Counted from the first letter of the stretch, positions 32,331 through 43,469 are shown. The stretch: 64,000 nt of DNA from Dromiciops gliroides (GCF_019393635.1 NC_057861.1:361816453-361880452), one strand, 5' to 3'. Numbers and translations are program-made. The notes: a model not told the origin generated them from the sequence alone.

Positions 32331-32559
32331 GTTTGAAGTGCATAAAATGCCATTGTCTTTTTTTTTTAATGCTAATTCTGAGCACTACTAGATGGAATAA
32401 CCAAGAGTCTTAGGAAATGATGTTTCTTGTTGCCATTGAGCATCCAAGAAAAACCTGTGTTCCATCCTTCTATTTAGCTGCAATTTATGTCTTTGATTTT
32501 TACTTATAGTGCAAATGTTGCTGTGGCTATGGTTCAGTTCCTCAGTAATATGTTAATAT

Positions 32560-32905
32560 GAAAAAGGTTTGGGGAGGACCAGATAGCCATCACTAAATAC
32601 TTGAAGTGCAGTCTGGTAGAAGAAATATTAGCCTTAGTTTCCATGGCTCCACAGGACAGAAATAGATCCCATGTGGAAATTATGGGGAGATAGTTATTGG
32701 ATTAATATGAAAAAGAATAATTAATAGCTCTAATAATTAGAGCTACTCAGAAGGGACTCATAGGGTACAACACACCACTATTGGAAGTGTTTAGGCAGAG
32801 ACCAGACAATGAAGGCAATATTTAGGGGAGCAATTTGAGGTTTCAAGAAAGTATTGGATGAGGATTGATGAAGTTTCCTCTGGCTCTGAGATTCTATAAT
32901 CTCTT
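32560..32905 (+). mobile_element. CR1/L3 LINE 3' end, decayed
   Basis: TTAGAGCTACTCAGAAGGGA and TCTGGCTCTGAGATTCTATA are the terminal L3 blocks. Confidence 0.6.
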
Positions 32906-33570
32906 GAATCTTTTTTGAAAACCAGTTAGGGTATTAGTGGCCTTCTGACTGCATGATCCACTGAGGCACATTTTCCCCAGAGACTAAGTTATTTCCTCAT
33001 GGTGCGCTAGACATTTAAGGAGATAGATTAATTCCTTTAGGTCACTAGGGTCTTGTCATGTACTTCATGGATAATAATAGCCCAACAATGATGCCCTAAA
33101 TACCAGTGAGCTAAATGAGTTAATATGCTGCTTTCTCTATATAACTTAGAGGCAGTGACTTAGGTATAGGAAAGAACAGAGCCCTGTGATTAATGGAAAC
33201 TACATCGAGAGTCGTGAACTGACTGTGTTAATAACAATGATAATTGGTAGTTACACAGTGGAGCCATTTTTTAACAGGAGTGCTGAGTGACATGACTAAC
33301 CCCAGGGTTATAGCAGCACTATGCTTTATTTGGCTCATATGGTTTTCACTTGTTATATTTCAAGGGATATGCTCTAACCTCTGGAATATTCACATCTGCT
33401 CCACAGTGAGCTGGTCTAACAGGGTTTCACTCTACTACTGTCTTTCAGTCCTGCATCTTAAACAGCTATGAGCATGTTGTTCCTTAATCTTTAGGAAACA
33501 TTGGGTCTTAAGTCATATTTTTGTAAATCAGATCCTATTAAATCCACTTGTGCTCTTTTTTCTTTTTAAA
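32906..33570. other. No recognisable feature
   Basis: It includes a 75-codon open frame at 33244-33471 without supporting signals. Confidence 0.45.
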
Positions 33571-33571
33571 G

Positions 33572-33690
33572 AAACCTTCAGATGGACTCATAGACTGCAG
33601 AGCTAGAAGGGCCTAAGAGATCATCTGGTCCATCTCCCTCATGTTAGAGAGAAGGAAACTGAAGAACAGACAGGGAGTACTTTGCCTACT
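33572..33690 (+). mobile_element. MIR/MAR1-type fragment
   Basis: CATAGACTGCAGAGCTAGAA, AGATCATCTGGTCC and GAAGGAAACTGAAGAACAGA follow the MIR order. Confidence 0.7.
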
Positions 33691-33877
33691 TAATGAACCC
33701 TAAATAAAGAATGCATTTGCAATGAGAATCAATGTTTCCTGGATCCAATCCTTGATCTCCATCTCCAAAATCACCCATATGTTCTCCATGCCTGATTTCT
33801 GCAGGGAAATCCAGAATGGTTTCGCTGACTCTCCTTTCTTTCTTCTCTGGTACAGCATGGCCAGATTAACCTTCTTC

Positions 33878-34273
33878 AAATACCATTTTGATCACATTAT
33901 TCCTTGTTCAATCAGCTCCCTGTTACCTCTTAGACCAAATCCAAATTTCACGACCTGGCACTGGAATCTCTTCAACCAGCTTATAACACCTCATACATCT
34001 CCCCAAAGTGATCCCCTCATTCCAGCCAGGACAGTTTCCTGACAATTCCCTCTAGACAATCTGCTTGTCTTCACCTACCTACATTCTTTGGAATAGCCTC
34101 CCTTTTTCTCATGTCAAAATGTATCATTTTCTTTAAAACTAGGCCATTATTTGCCTTCTTCAGAAAATCTTCCCTGATCAACCCCATAACACAAGCATCT
34201 TTCCCTACTTTGTAAGGAATTCCCTTACCATCTTACCTGTATAATCTATATCTGTACCACACCATATTACATA

Positions 34274-34290
<17 letters not shown>
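33878..34290 (+). repeat. Left arm of a near-perfect inverted duplication
   Basis: These roughly 400 bp equal the reverse complement of 35124-35525 with only about two substitutions found by eye. The arm lies inside an intact-order L2, which continues beyond the inner end, so this is probably the original. Confidence 0.95.

Positions 34291-34306
<16 letters not shown>
34273..34306 (+). repeat. (CA)n microsatellite
   Basis: A pure CA run at the inner border of the left arm. The right arm has the matching GT run at about 35124-35138. Confidence 0.95.
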
Positions 34307-34308
<2 letters not shown>

Positions 34309-34539
34309 CCTTCCCAGGTGCAAGGCAAGAAGCAATTCATTTTTATCTTTGTATCAATAGTGCCTAGTCCAATGCCTGGCATATAGTAGGTTTTTAATAA
34401 ATGTTTGTTGAATTGCATTAAATTGTTTAAGATAAACCAAAAACCCCTCACCTGCAAATCTCACTGTGGTTCCTCAAACTCAACCTGGACTTGTACTCAA
34501 CCTGGACCGTGACTTGTAATCTATTACAACGTGCTATTA

Positions 34540-34820
34540 TTAACGAGGTCATTTAGTGAACTCAAGGCTTTGCAGAGCCAGATACTGATGTAAAAGGATT
34601 AAAATGGACTACATTTTCATCTTCCTTTCAGAAGACATGACATGGCTGAACTTTGAAGCAAGCAGATTAGAGCATTATTATTCATACAGGCACATGTAAA
34701 ATAATGATCAATTACTCTGTGCATTGGACTACTCTAAGCTCTAAGGTAAGTAAAAAATAGAGGATCAGGTCCCTGCCCTCTAGAAGTTTATAGTACAGTT
34801 GGGGAGACAAGCTATATTCT
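34540..34820 (+). mobile_element. Possible ancient mammal-wide repeat
   Basis: CAGGTCCCTGCCCTCTAGAA after a decayed start. The layout resembles 9540-9660 and 44910-45030. Confidence 0.35.
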
Positions 34821-34827
34821 AAAGCTG

Positions 34828-35100
34828 TGGTCCATAAACATTTCCATAACTGATTTTGACATAAATTGGTTTTCTTCATAATCCTATATATTATTGGGTT
34901 TTTTTCCCGTTTTTTGGGGCAGGCAATGGGGGTTAAGTGACTTGCCCAGGGTCACACAGCTAGTAAGTGTTAAGTGTCTGAGACTGGATTTGAACTCAGG
35001 TCCTCCTGACTCCAGGGCCAGTGCTCTATCCACTGTGCCACTTAGCTGCCCTCACTGGATGTCTAAAGGCAGTGACACCAAAAAGGTTAAGAATTTCTGA
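34828..35100 (+). mobile_element. Ancient repeat of unknown family, split by a SINE
   Basis: TGGTCCATAAACATTTCC and GACACCAAAAAGGTTAAGAA match the element at 28398-30275. It lies in the inverted-duplication spacer. Confidence 0.5.
34899..35051 (-). mobile_element. tRNA-derived SINE, hybrid
   Basis: It carries the type A GGCAATGGGGGTTAAG tail with type B CTCCTGACTCCAGG. It is inserted in the ancient repeat. No clear duplication. Confidence 0.9.
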
Positions 35101-35123
35101 CCTATAGGATAATCTAATATAAA

Positions 35124-35525
35124 TGTGTGTGTGTGTGGTATGTAATATGGTGTGGTACAGATATAGATTATACAGGTAAGATGGTAAGGGAATTTCTTAC
35201 AAAGTAGGGAAAGATGCTTGTGTTATGGGGTTGATCAGGGAAGATTTTCTGAAGAAGGCAAATAATGGCCTAGTTTTAAAGAAAATGATACATTTTGACA
35301 TGAGAAAAAGGGAGGCTATTCCAAAGAATGTAGGTAGGTGAAGACAAGCAGATTGTCTAGAGGGAATTGTCAGGAAACTGTCCTGGCTGGAATGAGGGGA
35401 TCACTTTGGGGAGATGTATGAGGTGTTATAAGCTGGTTGAAGAGATTCCAGTGCCAGGTCGTGAAATTTGGATTTGGTCTAAGAGGTAACAGGGAGCTGA
35501 TTGAACAAGGAATAATGTGATCAAA
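35124..35525 (-). repeat. Right arm of a near-perfect inverted duplication
   Basis: Inverted copy of 33878-34290. It starts at the GT run and stops at GGTATTTG, next to a short GGT repeat at about 35530. It lacks the L2 3' terminus that borders the left arm. Confidence 0.95.
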
Positions 35526-35649
35526 ACGGTATTTGGTGGTGGTGGTGAAGATGACCTGTAAGTAAATCTAAAATTATTTCAAGAGGAAGAAAGTACTTTT
35601 TAAAGGGAGGGGGCTTTATTATTATTATTTTTATCACTTTCTTCCTTTT
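35526..35649. other. Short AT-rich link between duplication and 7SL copy
   Basis: Contains a TTATTATTATT run. No feature recognised. Confidence 0.4.
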
Positions 35650-35957
35650 ACCATAACGGTCGAAGCCTGTAATCCCTGCTGCAGGGGGAAACTGAGACTG
35701 ATGGTCACTGAAGCTTGGAAGGTTTGAGCTGTAGTAACAATAAAACTGATTGGTGTCCACATGAAGTCAGGCACCAATATGGGGAGCATCCAGAAGTAAG
35801 AATAGGAGGATACCAGGCTACCTAAGAGGAGGGGATATGTGAAACAACCTGGTGTGGAAACAAAGTGGTCAAAACTTCCATTCTGGTCAACAGCGGGATC
35901 AGTCCATGAGAAACCATTGTGCTTGAGGCCTGGACAAGAGGGACATGTAGTCTCCAA
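35650..35957 (+). pseudogene. RN7SL: 7SL (SRP) RNA retropseudogene
   Basis: SRP RNA is the scaffold of the signal recognition particle. The copy is nearly full length (about 308 nt). The 5' Alu-domain block CCTGTAATCCCTGCTG is followed by GGTTTGAGCTGTAGTAA, GGTGTCCACATGAAGTCAGG, GCACCAATATGG, ACCAGGCTACCTAAG, GTCAAAACTTCC, AGCGGGATC and the closing GCCTGGACAAGAGGGAC, all in the order of 7SL. Many substitutions, including a degraded 5' GCCGGGCGC start, show that it is not functional. An A-rich tail with AAACAAATAAAAGAAG follows. It belongs to the RNA itself and not to Alu, because the S domain is present. Confidence 0.9.
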
Positions 35958-35959
35958 AG

Positions 35960-36620
35960 CAAACAAATAAAAGAAGACACTGGGGATCAGGAGAGACCTC
36001 CCACAGAATGGTGCAATTGAACTGTGCCTTGAAGGAAGCTAGGAACCACAGAAGTCTCAGGTGAGACAGCCACCTGTTGCCAGTACGGGGAACTATCTGT
36101 GCAAAGGCACTCAGATGGAATATTGTACACGGAGAAGAGCTACAGGGCCAGCATGTGTGTCAAGAGGATTAATATGAAATAAAGATGGGGGCAGCTAGGT
36201 GGCACAGTGGATAAAGCACTGGCCCTGGATTCAGGAGGACCTGAATTCAAATTTGGCCTCAGACACTTGACACTTACTAGCTGTGTGACCCTGGGCAAGT
36301 CACTTAACCCCCACTGCCTTGCAAAAATAAAAATTTAAAAATATTTTTAAAAAATGAAATAAAGATGGAAAGGCATGTGAAAGCCAAATTATAAAGGGGA
36401 TTAAATGCCAGATTTAAGATGCTGATCCAAGAAGCACCAATGAGTTTTGAGAAGGGAAGTGACACAGTTAGATCGGTGCTTAGGAATATCAATTTGACAG
36501 CTATATAGGGGATGAATTAGAGAGGGAAGAGACTGAAAGCAGGGAGATCAATGAGGAGGATATTGTAATAGCTCAAGCAACACACAAGAACCTGAACTAG
36601 AGGTTCATCAAATGGAAGGA
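35960..36620 (+). mobile_element. Ancient mammalian repeat, family uncertain
   Basis: TGTGCCTTGAAGGAAGCTAG, GTGCAAAGGCACTCAGATGG, AAGGGAAGTGACACAGTTAG and GAGGAGGATATTGTAATAG correspond in order to 10100-11035. A SINE interrupts it. Confidence 0.6.
36187..36352 (+). mobile_element. tRNA-derived SINE, type A
   Basis: ATGAAATAAAGATG occurs on both sides. The tail is AT-rich and extended. Confidence 0.95.
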
Positions 36621-36639
36621 AGAGGACTGAGGTTGTACT

Positions 36640-36805
36640 GTGTAGTGTATGAAGTGCTGGATATGGGGATCAGGAGGACCTGAGTTCTAATCTTATTTCA
36701 GACACTAGCTTAACTTCTCTTGGCCTAAATTCTTCATCTATAAAATGAAGAGATTGGACAAGATGGCCTCTCAGGGACCTTCCAGCTCTAAATCTATGAT
36801 TCTCT
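36640..36805 (+). mobile_element. MIR/tRNA-SINE-type remnant
   Basis: GAGGACCTGAGTTCTAATC, TTCATCTATAAAATGAAGAG and CCTTCCAGCTCTAAATCTAT form a common marsupial core layout. Confidence 0.7.
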
Positions 36806-37559
36806 GTTGTGGACGTGAATAAGCAAGACTAGACAACTGTTAGATACAATGGGTATCGGAAAGGAAAGTCAGGCTAGACTCCAAGGCTATAAACTCCAGT
36901 GAGTGGAAGGACAGTGGTGCGCTGAAGAAAAACAGCAACCTTTGGAGGAGGTGGTTTTGCATTAATGCCTATTACTTAAAATTTGCATGGTAATAGAAGA
37001 CTTCAATAAACATTATCCCGTTTCCCAAATAAACAGTAAACTCCTGTCATTTCACAAGCACATGAGAGTCAAGTTTGTCCATAAAAGTTATTTTCAAAGC
37101 ATTTCCTCTTGGGAGAGTCAGGAATGTTGACTATTCAGCAAACAGTAGTTACATAAAGAAGATTTGGGATCCCATGATCTGGCTGAAACCTTCTGAGCAA
37201 ACAGCTGCTTATCTCATGAATGGAATTTCCTGTTAGGACACTTTCAACCTAATTGTTCATCAGAAATATAACAAATGTCAACAAATATCTTAAGTGTGCT
37301 ATATCTTTTAGTTTCTTAAAGAGAGTGGAAAGGTTTCATACGCTCAACTCTACTGACCTGAAAAGGCTTCTGAAAATACAACCACCATGTTGCTTTTGTC
37401 TTAAACTGCTCTAGATGGAATTATTGTCATTTAAGGATGACATTTACTTTGAGTGTTGTCTTTTCGTTTAATTTAGAGTAAGAGGTGATTTGAGGAAAGG
37501 CAAACAAAAGAATATCAAAATATGAATACTCAAGATGGAATTTTTTCCTTAAGAAGGAT
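36806..37559. other. No recognisable feature
   Basis: AT-rich unique-looking sequence. Confidence 0.45.
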
Positions 37560-37672
37560 ATGTATAAAAATATACACATATATACATACATGTGTATGTT
37601 TATACATACAAATGTGTATTCATGCATGTATGTGTATGTGTATGCATGCATGTGTATATATACATACACAAA
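37560..37672 (+). repeat. (TATG/TACA)n low-complexity tract
   Basis: Degenerate TGTATATG repeats abut the head of an RTE-tailed SINE. Confidence 0.85.
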
Positions 37673-37925
37673 GGGTAGGTAGGTGACACAGTGGATAGAA
37701 CACCGAGCTTGGAATCAGGAAGATTCATCTTCTTGAGTTCAAATCTGGCCACAGACACTTACTGTGTGACCCTGGGCAAGTCATATAACCCTATTTGCCT
37801 CAGTTCCTTATCTGTAAAACAAGGTGGAGAAGGAAATAGCAAACCACTCCAGTATCTTTGCCAAGAAAACCCTAAAATGGGGGCACAGATAATCAGACAC
37901 AACTGAAATGACTGAATGACAACAA
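37673..37925 (+). mobile_element. RTE-tailed tRNA-SINE
   Basis: The head is GGGTAGGTAGGTGAC. The body has AGGAAGATTCATCTTCTTGA and CCACTCCAGTATCTTTGCC, and it ends GACTGAATGACAACAACA. It is followed by a CA-rich run. Confidence 0.85.
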
Positions 37926-37959
37926 CAAAACACACACACACACATACACATATTTAAAT

Positions 37960-38165
37960 ATGGGAGGGCAATGCAGCATAGTAGAAAGTAGATGGGTTTT
38001 GAAGTCAGATGACCTAAGTTTAAATCCTGTATCTGCCATTTACTACCTATGTCACTTGGGACCAGTCACAGCTTTTTAAAGTCACAATGTAAAATGAAGG
38101 GGTAGACTAGATAGCCTTTGACTTTTCCTGCCATTATTACATCTATAATCCTATATTTTATAAAG
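37960..38165 (+). mobile_element. MIR/tRNA-SINE-type remnant
   Basis: GATGACCTAAGTTTAAATCC, TACTACCTATGTCACTTGG and GGGTAGACTAGATAGCC. Confidence 0.65.
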
Positions 38166-38620
38166 TCTTCATGCCAGAGACAATTCCAAATATATGTAGA
38201 AATCACTTGTCCTTCAGCAGATGCAATAGCCTAGATAGCTTGATTTCCATAGCACCTATCACGATATTTTCTACAATTTTCAAGTGTGGAATGTGAAATA
38301 GTAAAGGTGTTGATTCCACCAGGATACCATTAATTTAAAACAGGGTACAAAAGAAATATTTCCAAATGTGGAGGGGGGCAGTGTAATCAAGATCTAATAT
38401 CCTTGCTGGAACTGAATAATAAGGACAGAGAAAGATTTTTTTAAGGATTTCCATTGTATTTTTTTATATTATAAATGTCCCAAATTATGACATGCAGTTT
38501 GTTGCATAACTCACCTATCTTATCCATCACTAGGTATATCTTGTACAGACTGCACAAATAAACAATGTGGGTCCAGAATTAAACAGGAGGATGAGTGGAG
38601 TTGTCTTCAAGGAACTGTAA
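38166..38620. other. No recognisable feature
   Basis: Nothing that I can assign. Confidence 0.4.
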
Positions 38621-38624
38621 AACT

Positions 38625-38771
38625 GGGGCAGCTAGGTGGCACAGTGAATAAAGCGCTGGCCCTGGATTCAGGAGGATCTGAGTTCAAATCTGACCTCAGA
38701 CACTTGACATGTACTAGCTCTGTAACCTTGGGTAAGTCACTTAACCCTCATTGTCCTAACAAAAAAAAAAA
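38625..38771 (+). mobile_element. tRNA-derived SINE, type A
   Basis: ACTGTAAAACT and ACTGCAAAACT flank it. First of four same-strand SINEs in 1.1 kb. Confidence 0.93.
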
Positions 38772-38909
38772 CACTGCAAAACTCCTTAAGTGACTCCATG
38801 CTTCTCCCATAAACAGAGGCTCATTTCTTTAATAGCAATATTCTAATGGTGTGCTGCAGCTTGGAGACATGAAACACGACAGTCTCTGAGAAATTAAAAA
38901 TGAGTATCC

Positions 38910-39056
38910 GGGGGGCAGCTAGGTGGCGCAGTGGATAAAGCACTGGTCCTGGATTGAGGAGTACCTGAGTTCAAATCCAGCCTCAGACACTTTTCACAAG
39001 CTGTGTGACCCTGGGCAAGTCACTTAACCCCCGTTGCCCTGCAAAAAAAAAAAAAA
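38910..39056 (+). mobile_element. tRNA-derived SINE, type A
   Basis: GAGTATCC duplication at about 38902 and 39058. Small deletion near TTTTCACAAGCTG. Confidence 0.93.
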
Positions 39057-39151
39057 AGAGTATCCCAGAGAAGGAAATGAAGAGGTACATGGTGAGAAGG
39101 AATAGGTTTCAGCATGTAACCAATGGAGAACTTCAAAGAAAGAATAAGATA

Positions 39152-39296
39152 GGGGACAGCTAGGTGGTGCACTGGATAAAGCACTGTCCTTGGATTCAGG
39201 AGGACCTGAGTTCAAATCCGAACTCAGACACTTGACACTTACTAGCTGTGTGACCCTGGGCAAGTCACTTAACCCCCATTGTCTGCCCCCCCCCAA
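39152..39296 (+). mobile_element. tRNA-derived SINE, type A
   Basis: The head is GGGGACAGCTAGG and the tail has a C-run followed by GAAAAGAAAA repeats to about 39340. Confidence 0.92.
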
Positions 39297-39590
39297 ATGA
39301 AATGAAAAGAAAAGAGAAGAAAAGAAAGAAAAAGATATATTTAATAGAAAGAGAAGATGACTAGATAATGACAGGACAGTGTAAATACCACACTGGTATC
39401 CTCACAATGTAAGGAAAAAGTGAAGACCTCCAGCACATGGGAAGGACCCACTGTGGTGAACTTATGGGAAAACATGAGTGAAAGTTGCATGGATAGCTTG
39501 TGATCTGTAGCATTGGGTAAAGTCACCTAATGGATGAAATCACAGCTCTATTTGAATATTTGAAGGAGTATTAAAAATATCATCATTTGA

Positions 39591-39744
39591 GGGGCAGCTA
39601 GGTGGTGCAGTGGATAGAGCACCGGCTCTGGAGTCAGGAGGACCTGAGTTCAAATCCGGCCTCAGACACTTAACACTTACTAGCTGTGTGACCCTGGGCA
39701 AGTCACTTAACCCCAATTGCCTCACTAAAAATAAAAAAATTTTT
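39591..39744 (+). mobile_element. tRNA-derived SINE, type B
   Basis: ATCATCATTTGA is duplicated at about 39579-39590 and 39749-39760. Near consensus, hence probably young. Confidence 0.95.
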
Positions 39745-39784
39745 AAAAATCATCATTTGAGTGAGATGAGCAGAACCTGATTTC

Positions 39785-40640
39785 TTGACTTTTTTTGTAT
39801 TTCCATAGTTTTTATTTTTTAATATATTCATCATCCTTCCCCTATCTAGGGAACCGTCCCTTGTAACAACAACAAAAAAGAAAGGTGTGGAGGGGAAGCA
39901 GTGTATTAAAACTAACACATCAATTGAGTATGAAATATATTCAATGTTCCATAGCCATAGCCCCCCCCCCATCACTACAAAAAAAGGAGGTAGATGCATT
40001 TGTTCTTTTCTTGGAGACAAACATAGTTAATATAATTGCTTTTAATTCAGGGTTGTTGGAGATTTTTTTTAAAAAAATTATTCTTTTCACTTAATTTTTT
40101 TTACCCTTGATTTACATTTTGGGGGGGGTCTTGATTTACTTGCTCTTTGAATCATACAAGTCTTCTGCTTACTCATCGACTTCTATAAGTCTTTCCACAT
40201 ACCTCTGAATTTTTCATATTCATCAGTTCTTGTGGCAGGGTAACATTCCATTATATTTATGTACCACAATTTGCTCAGCCGTTTCCTAATTGATGAGTGT
40301 CCATTTAGTTTAATGTTACCATAAAAAGTGCTGCCATAAATATTTTGGTGAATATCAGACCCTTCTTCTGACTTTGATCCCCTTGGGATAGATACCAAAC
40401 AATGGGATCTCTAGGTCAAAAGACATGGGCATTTTAATCACTTTTGTGACATTATTCCAATTTGCTTTCTAGAATGATTATACCAACTGACAGCTCCACC
40501 CCATTGTATTAGTATGCTTATTTTATCACAGCTCTTCTAACCTTGATCATCTCCATCTTTTGTCATCTTCACTAATTTGCTGGGTATGAGGTAAAATCTC
40601 AGAATTGTTCTGATGTGCATTTAGGAGATATCACTTTCAC
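39785..40640 (-). mobile_element. L1 3' end, older subfamily
   Basis: The 3' UTR (TTTTTAATATATTCATC, GGGAACCGTCCC) is followed at 40180-40640 by the minus-strand end of ORF2 (CATTCCATTATATTTATGTA, ATGAGGTAAAATCTCAGAAT). The frame is broken. Confidence 0.75.
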
Positions 40641-40669
40641 TTTGGGGAAGTTTTGTGGAAGAGGATACT

Positions 40670-40800
40670 CATTAGTTGGGATGACAATAATACTTACCCT
40701 GACCATCTCACAAGGTTAATGTGAAGATCAAATGTAAAAAATGTTGAAATCCTAAAGCACTATACAAATATGAGTGAATGTTATTCTGCTTAAATTCATA
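40670..40800 (+). mobile_element. MIR-type fragment
   Basis: TCACAAGGTTAATGTGAAGA and AAAGCACTATACAAATATGA. Confidence 0.55.
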
Positions 40801-40840
40801 AGTGCAACTTAAAATAAGATGTTGTTAGAAGTTTATTCCT

Positions 40841-41338
40841 AAAAAAAAAAAAAAAAGGGAACTGTGGAGTATGGATGCTGAATGAACCATGCTATTTCTT
40901 TTGTTTTTGGTGCTGTCGTATTTCTATTTTGAGGTTTTTCCTCATTGCTCTGATTTTTCTCTTATAGCATGACTAGTGCAGAAATATGTTTAATGTATAA
41001 CCTATATCAGATTACCTGCTGTCTAGGGGAGAGGGAAGGGAGGGGAGGGAGGGGAGGGAGGGGGAAAAATCTGAAATTGGGAAGCTTGTATGGGCAAGAG
41101 TTGAGAACTATCTTTACATGTAACGGGGAAAAAAAATAAATTTTGTTTTGTTTTGGTTTTTTTCGGTAAGGCAATTGGGGTTAAGTGACTTGCCCAGGGT
41201 CACACATCTAGTAAGTGTTAAGTGTCTGAGGCCGGATTTGAACTCAGGTACTCCTGAATCCAGGGCCGGTGCTTTATCCACTGAACCACCTAGCTGCCCC
41301 AAAAAAATAAATTTTAAAAAATACTTTATTAAAAAAAA
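40841..41338 (+). mobile_element. L1 3' UTR, short insertion
   Basis: Only the 3' UTR is present. TTTATTCCT flanks it at 40832-40840 and about 41339. The 5' junction carries an unusual A-run before GGGAACTGTGG. A SINE sits in its A-tail. Confidence 0.82.
41144..41300 (-). mobile_element. tRNA-derived SINE, hybrid, in an L1 tail
   Basis: AAAAAAATAAATTTT on both sides (about 41130 and 41301). Confidence 0.93.
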
Positions 41339-41347
41339 ATTTATTCC

Positions 41348-42160
41348 TTGGATATATTTGCTTACCCTCTTGGTCCCCCCATACACACTTTTAATAGCCT
41401 GTCTCAAACATAAATATGATATAATTCCTCCCTGATGAGTTTAGAATCTGAAGGGATTCCAAGTCAAGGAACAAATTTCATGATTTGGTAGACTCACGTG
41501 TGTTATGTATGTAGGGGCTGGTGACATGGAGAATGAAAACTATGCACTTAATTTTTAGTGAGGACAGTCCAATTGGGAGTACCCATTTGTCTCCCAATTT
41601 CAACTCCCTTTCAAAATGTCCTTTGAAATATTTTACAAGAACCATAACCAGATTAACATCTGGCAGGACTACAGTAAGTCTTCATCTTTGATTTGGCCTT
41701 TGGGAGCTCAGAAGTCAGCATTCTTAGGCCGGACCATTAGCATTCCACTTGTCATTGTCAACCTTTGTCTGGAAAGAGGAGACAGCTGCCTTTCCAAACA
41801 TCTCCCAAATGATCCTGTGGGCTGGTCAGCAGAGACGCCTAAAGAATGTATATATCTATATACTCCTCCGCCCATGACTTGATAAGGCTGAGCATCTAAC
41901 CTCTAACGTGCCAAAGGCAGCAGCCACTCTCTGAAGAATTTGTGATGTCTTTAACTATTTCTAGGCCTAAGCGAGGGCTTCAGTAAGTCTAGGTTTTAAG
42001 CAATGACACTCTGTAGATAGTCATAAAGAATTCACTTAGGGCTTTTATTATCTACCAAGTCCAGGTCTAGGTGCCACATTTTATAGAAGATATACCCCAA
42101 TCACCCAAATAATCAAACCAGAGTATGATTGAAAGACAGCAGCCAGGATGGTGAAAGAAG
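41348..42160. other. No recognisable feature
   Basis: An 88-codon open frame at 41616-41882 has no recognisable domain. Confidence 0.45.
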
Positions 42161-42166
42161 CATAGA

Positions 42167-42313
42167 GGGCAGCTATGTGGCACAGGGGATAAAGCACCAG
42201 CTCTGGATTCAGGAGTACCTGAGTTCAAATCTGGCCTCAGACACTTGACACTTACTAGCTGTGTGACCTTGGGCAAGTCACTTAACCCCCATTGCCCCAC
42301 AAAACAAAACAAA
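42167..42313 (+). mobile_element. tRNA-derived SINE, type A
   Basis: AAAGAAGCATAGA before and AAAGAAGCACAGA after. The head reads GAGGGCAGCTATGTGG. Confidence 0.93.
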
Positions 42314-42317
42314 CAAA

Positions 42318-42840
42318 GAAGCACAGAACATGGTATTTAAGGATTGGCTGAAAGAACTGAGGATGTTTACCTTAGAGAAAGGAATACTTTGAAGGGATTG
42401 ATAGCTTCCTTCAAGAGTTGGGGGCACAGCTAGGTGGTGCAGTGGATAAAGCACTGGCCCTGGATTCAGGAGGACATGAGTTCAAATCCAGCCTCAGATA
42501 CTTGACATTTACTAGCTGTGTGACCCTTGGCAAGTCATTTAACCCTCATTCCCCCCCACCCAAAAAAAAAAAAGAAAGAAAAATAGTTAGGAGAGCTGTC
42601 TTATGGAAGAGAATTGAGGCTTGCTGTGCTTGGCCCCAGAGGACAGAGTTAGGAGCAAAAAGGCAATTTAGGCTTGATATCAGGAGACACTTTCTAACAG
42701 TCTGAACTATGCCAAAGTGGGATGTGCTGCCTTGCAAGGCAATAAGTTCTATCTTATTGAAGCTCTTCAAGCACAAGTTGGATGTTTTCTCTGGATGTAC
42801 ATTTGTTGGAGGTGTGATAGAAGGGACTCTTGCCTAGGGA
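42318..42840 (+). mobile_element. CR1/L3 LINE 3' end, split by a SINE
   Basis: GGCTGAAAGAACTGAGGATG, CTTGGCCCCAGAGGACAGAG and GAAGCTCTTCAAGCACAAGT give the L3 order. Confidence 0.8.
42420..42582 (+). mobile_element. tRNA-derived SINE, type A
   Basis: The head has an inserted CA (GGGGCACAGCTAGG). The tail is a C-run plus GAAA repeats. Confidence 0.92.
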
Positions 42841-43195
42841 CATGCTGGTAAATACTTAGCAACTGGCTCTGAAAAAAAATATGCATGGCACATGTAAATT
42901 TAACCTGCATTATTAATATTTCCTCCATAGTTCCTTAAATCTAGACAATCACCAACAATCAATCAAATCCTGATTTGTAGAATGTACTGATTTCTGAATT
43001 GTCAATGCTCACATTGAAAATTTAATAATAAGCTCTCCTGAGCGGGTTTGAGCTGGCTCCAGCACACCCCTGACGATATGGCTACCCCAGTTCCCATAAA
43101 CTCTTGGATTTTGTGATTCCACATGATATCTTTTATACCTAATTGTGACCATATGAAATAGACAATATTTATCATTCCAAATTGTTCACATTCAC
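42841..43195. other. No recognisable feature
   Basis: Nothing that I can assign. Confidence 0.4.
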
Positions 43196-43284
43196 TGGAA
43201 TCTTTGTTGTTGTTCAGTCATTTCAGTTGTGTCTGATTCTTCATGACTCCATTTGGGGTTTTCTTGACAAAAGATACTGGAGTG

Positions 43285-43428
43285 GGGGCAGCTAGGTGGC
43301 ACAGTGGATAAAGCACCTGCCCTGGATTCAGGAGGACCTGAGTTCAAATCACACCTCAGACACTTGACACTAGCTGTGTGATTCTGGGCAAGTCACTTAG
43401 CCCTCATTGCCCTGAAAAAAAAAAAAAA
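43285..43428 (+). mobile_element. tRNA-derived SINE, type A, nested
   Basis: AAAGATACTGGAGTG before and AAAGATAATGGGGTG after. Confidence 0.93.
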
Positions 43429-43469
43429 GATAATGGGGTGGTTTGCCATTTCTTTCTCCAACTCATTTT

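Larger units (their letters stand above)
33760..34430 (+). mobile_element. L2 3' end
   Basis: The sequence runs through TTCTTTGGAATAGCCTCCC and a CA microsatellite to the terminal CAATGCCTGGCATATAGTAG and TTTTTAATAAATGTTTGTTG. Its middle part is the source arm of the inverted duplication. Confidence 0.8.

Noticed and set aside
41616..41882. 88-codon open frame in repeat-free DNA
   Set aside because: No recognisable family and no splice context; would need transcript evidence.
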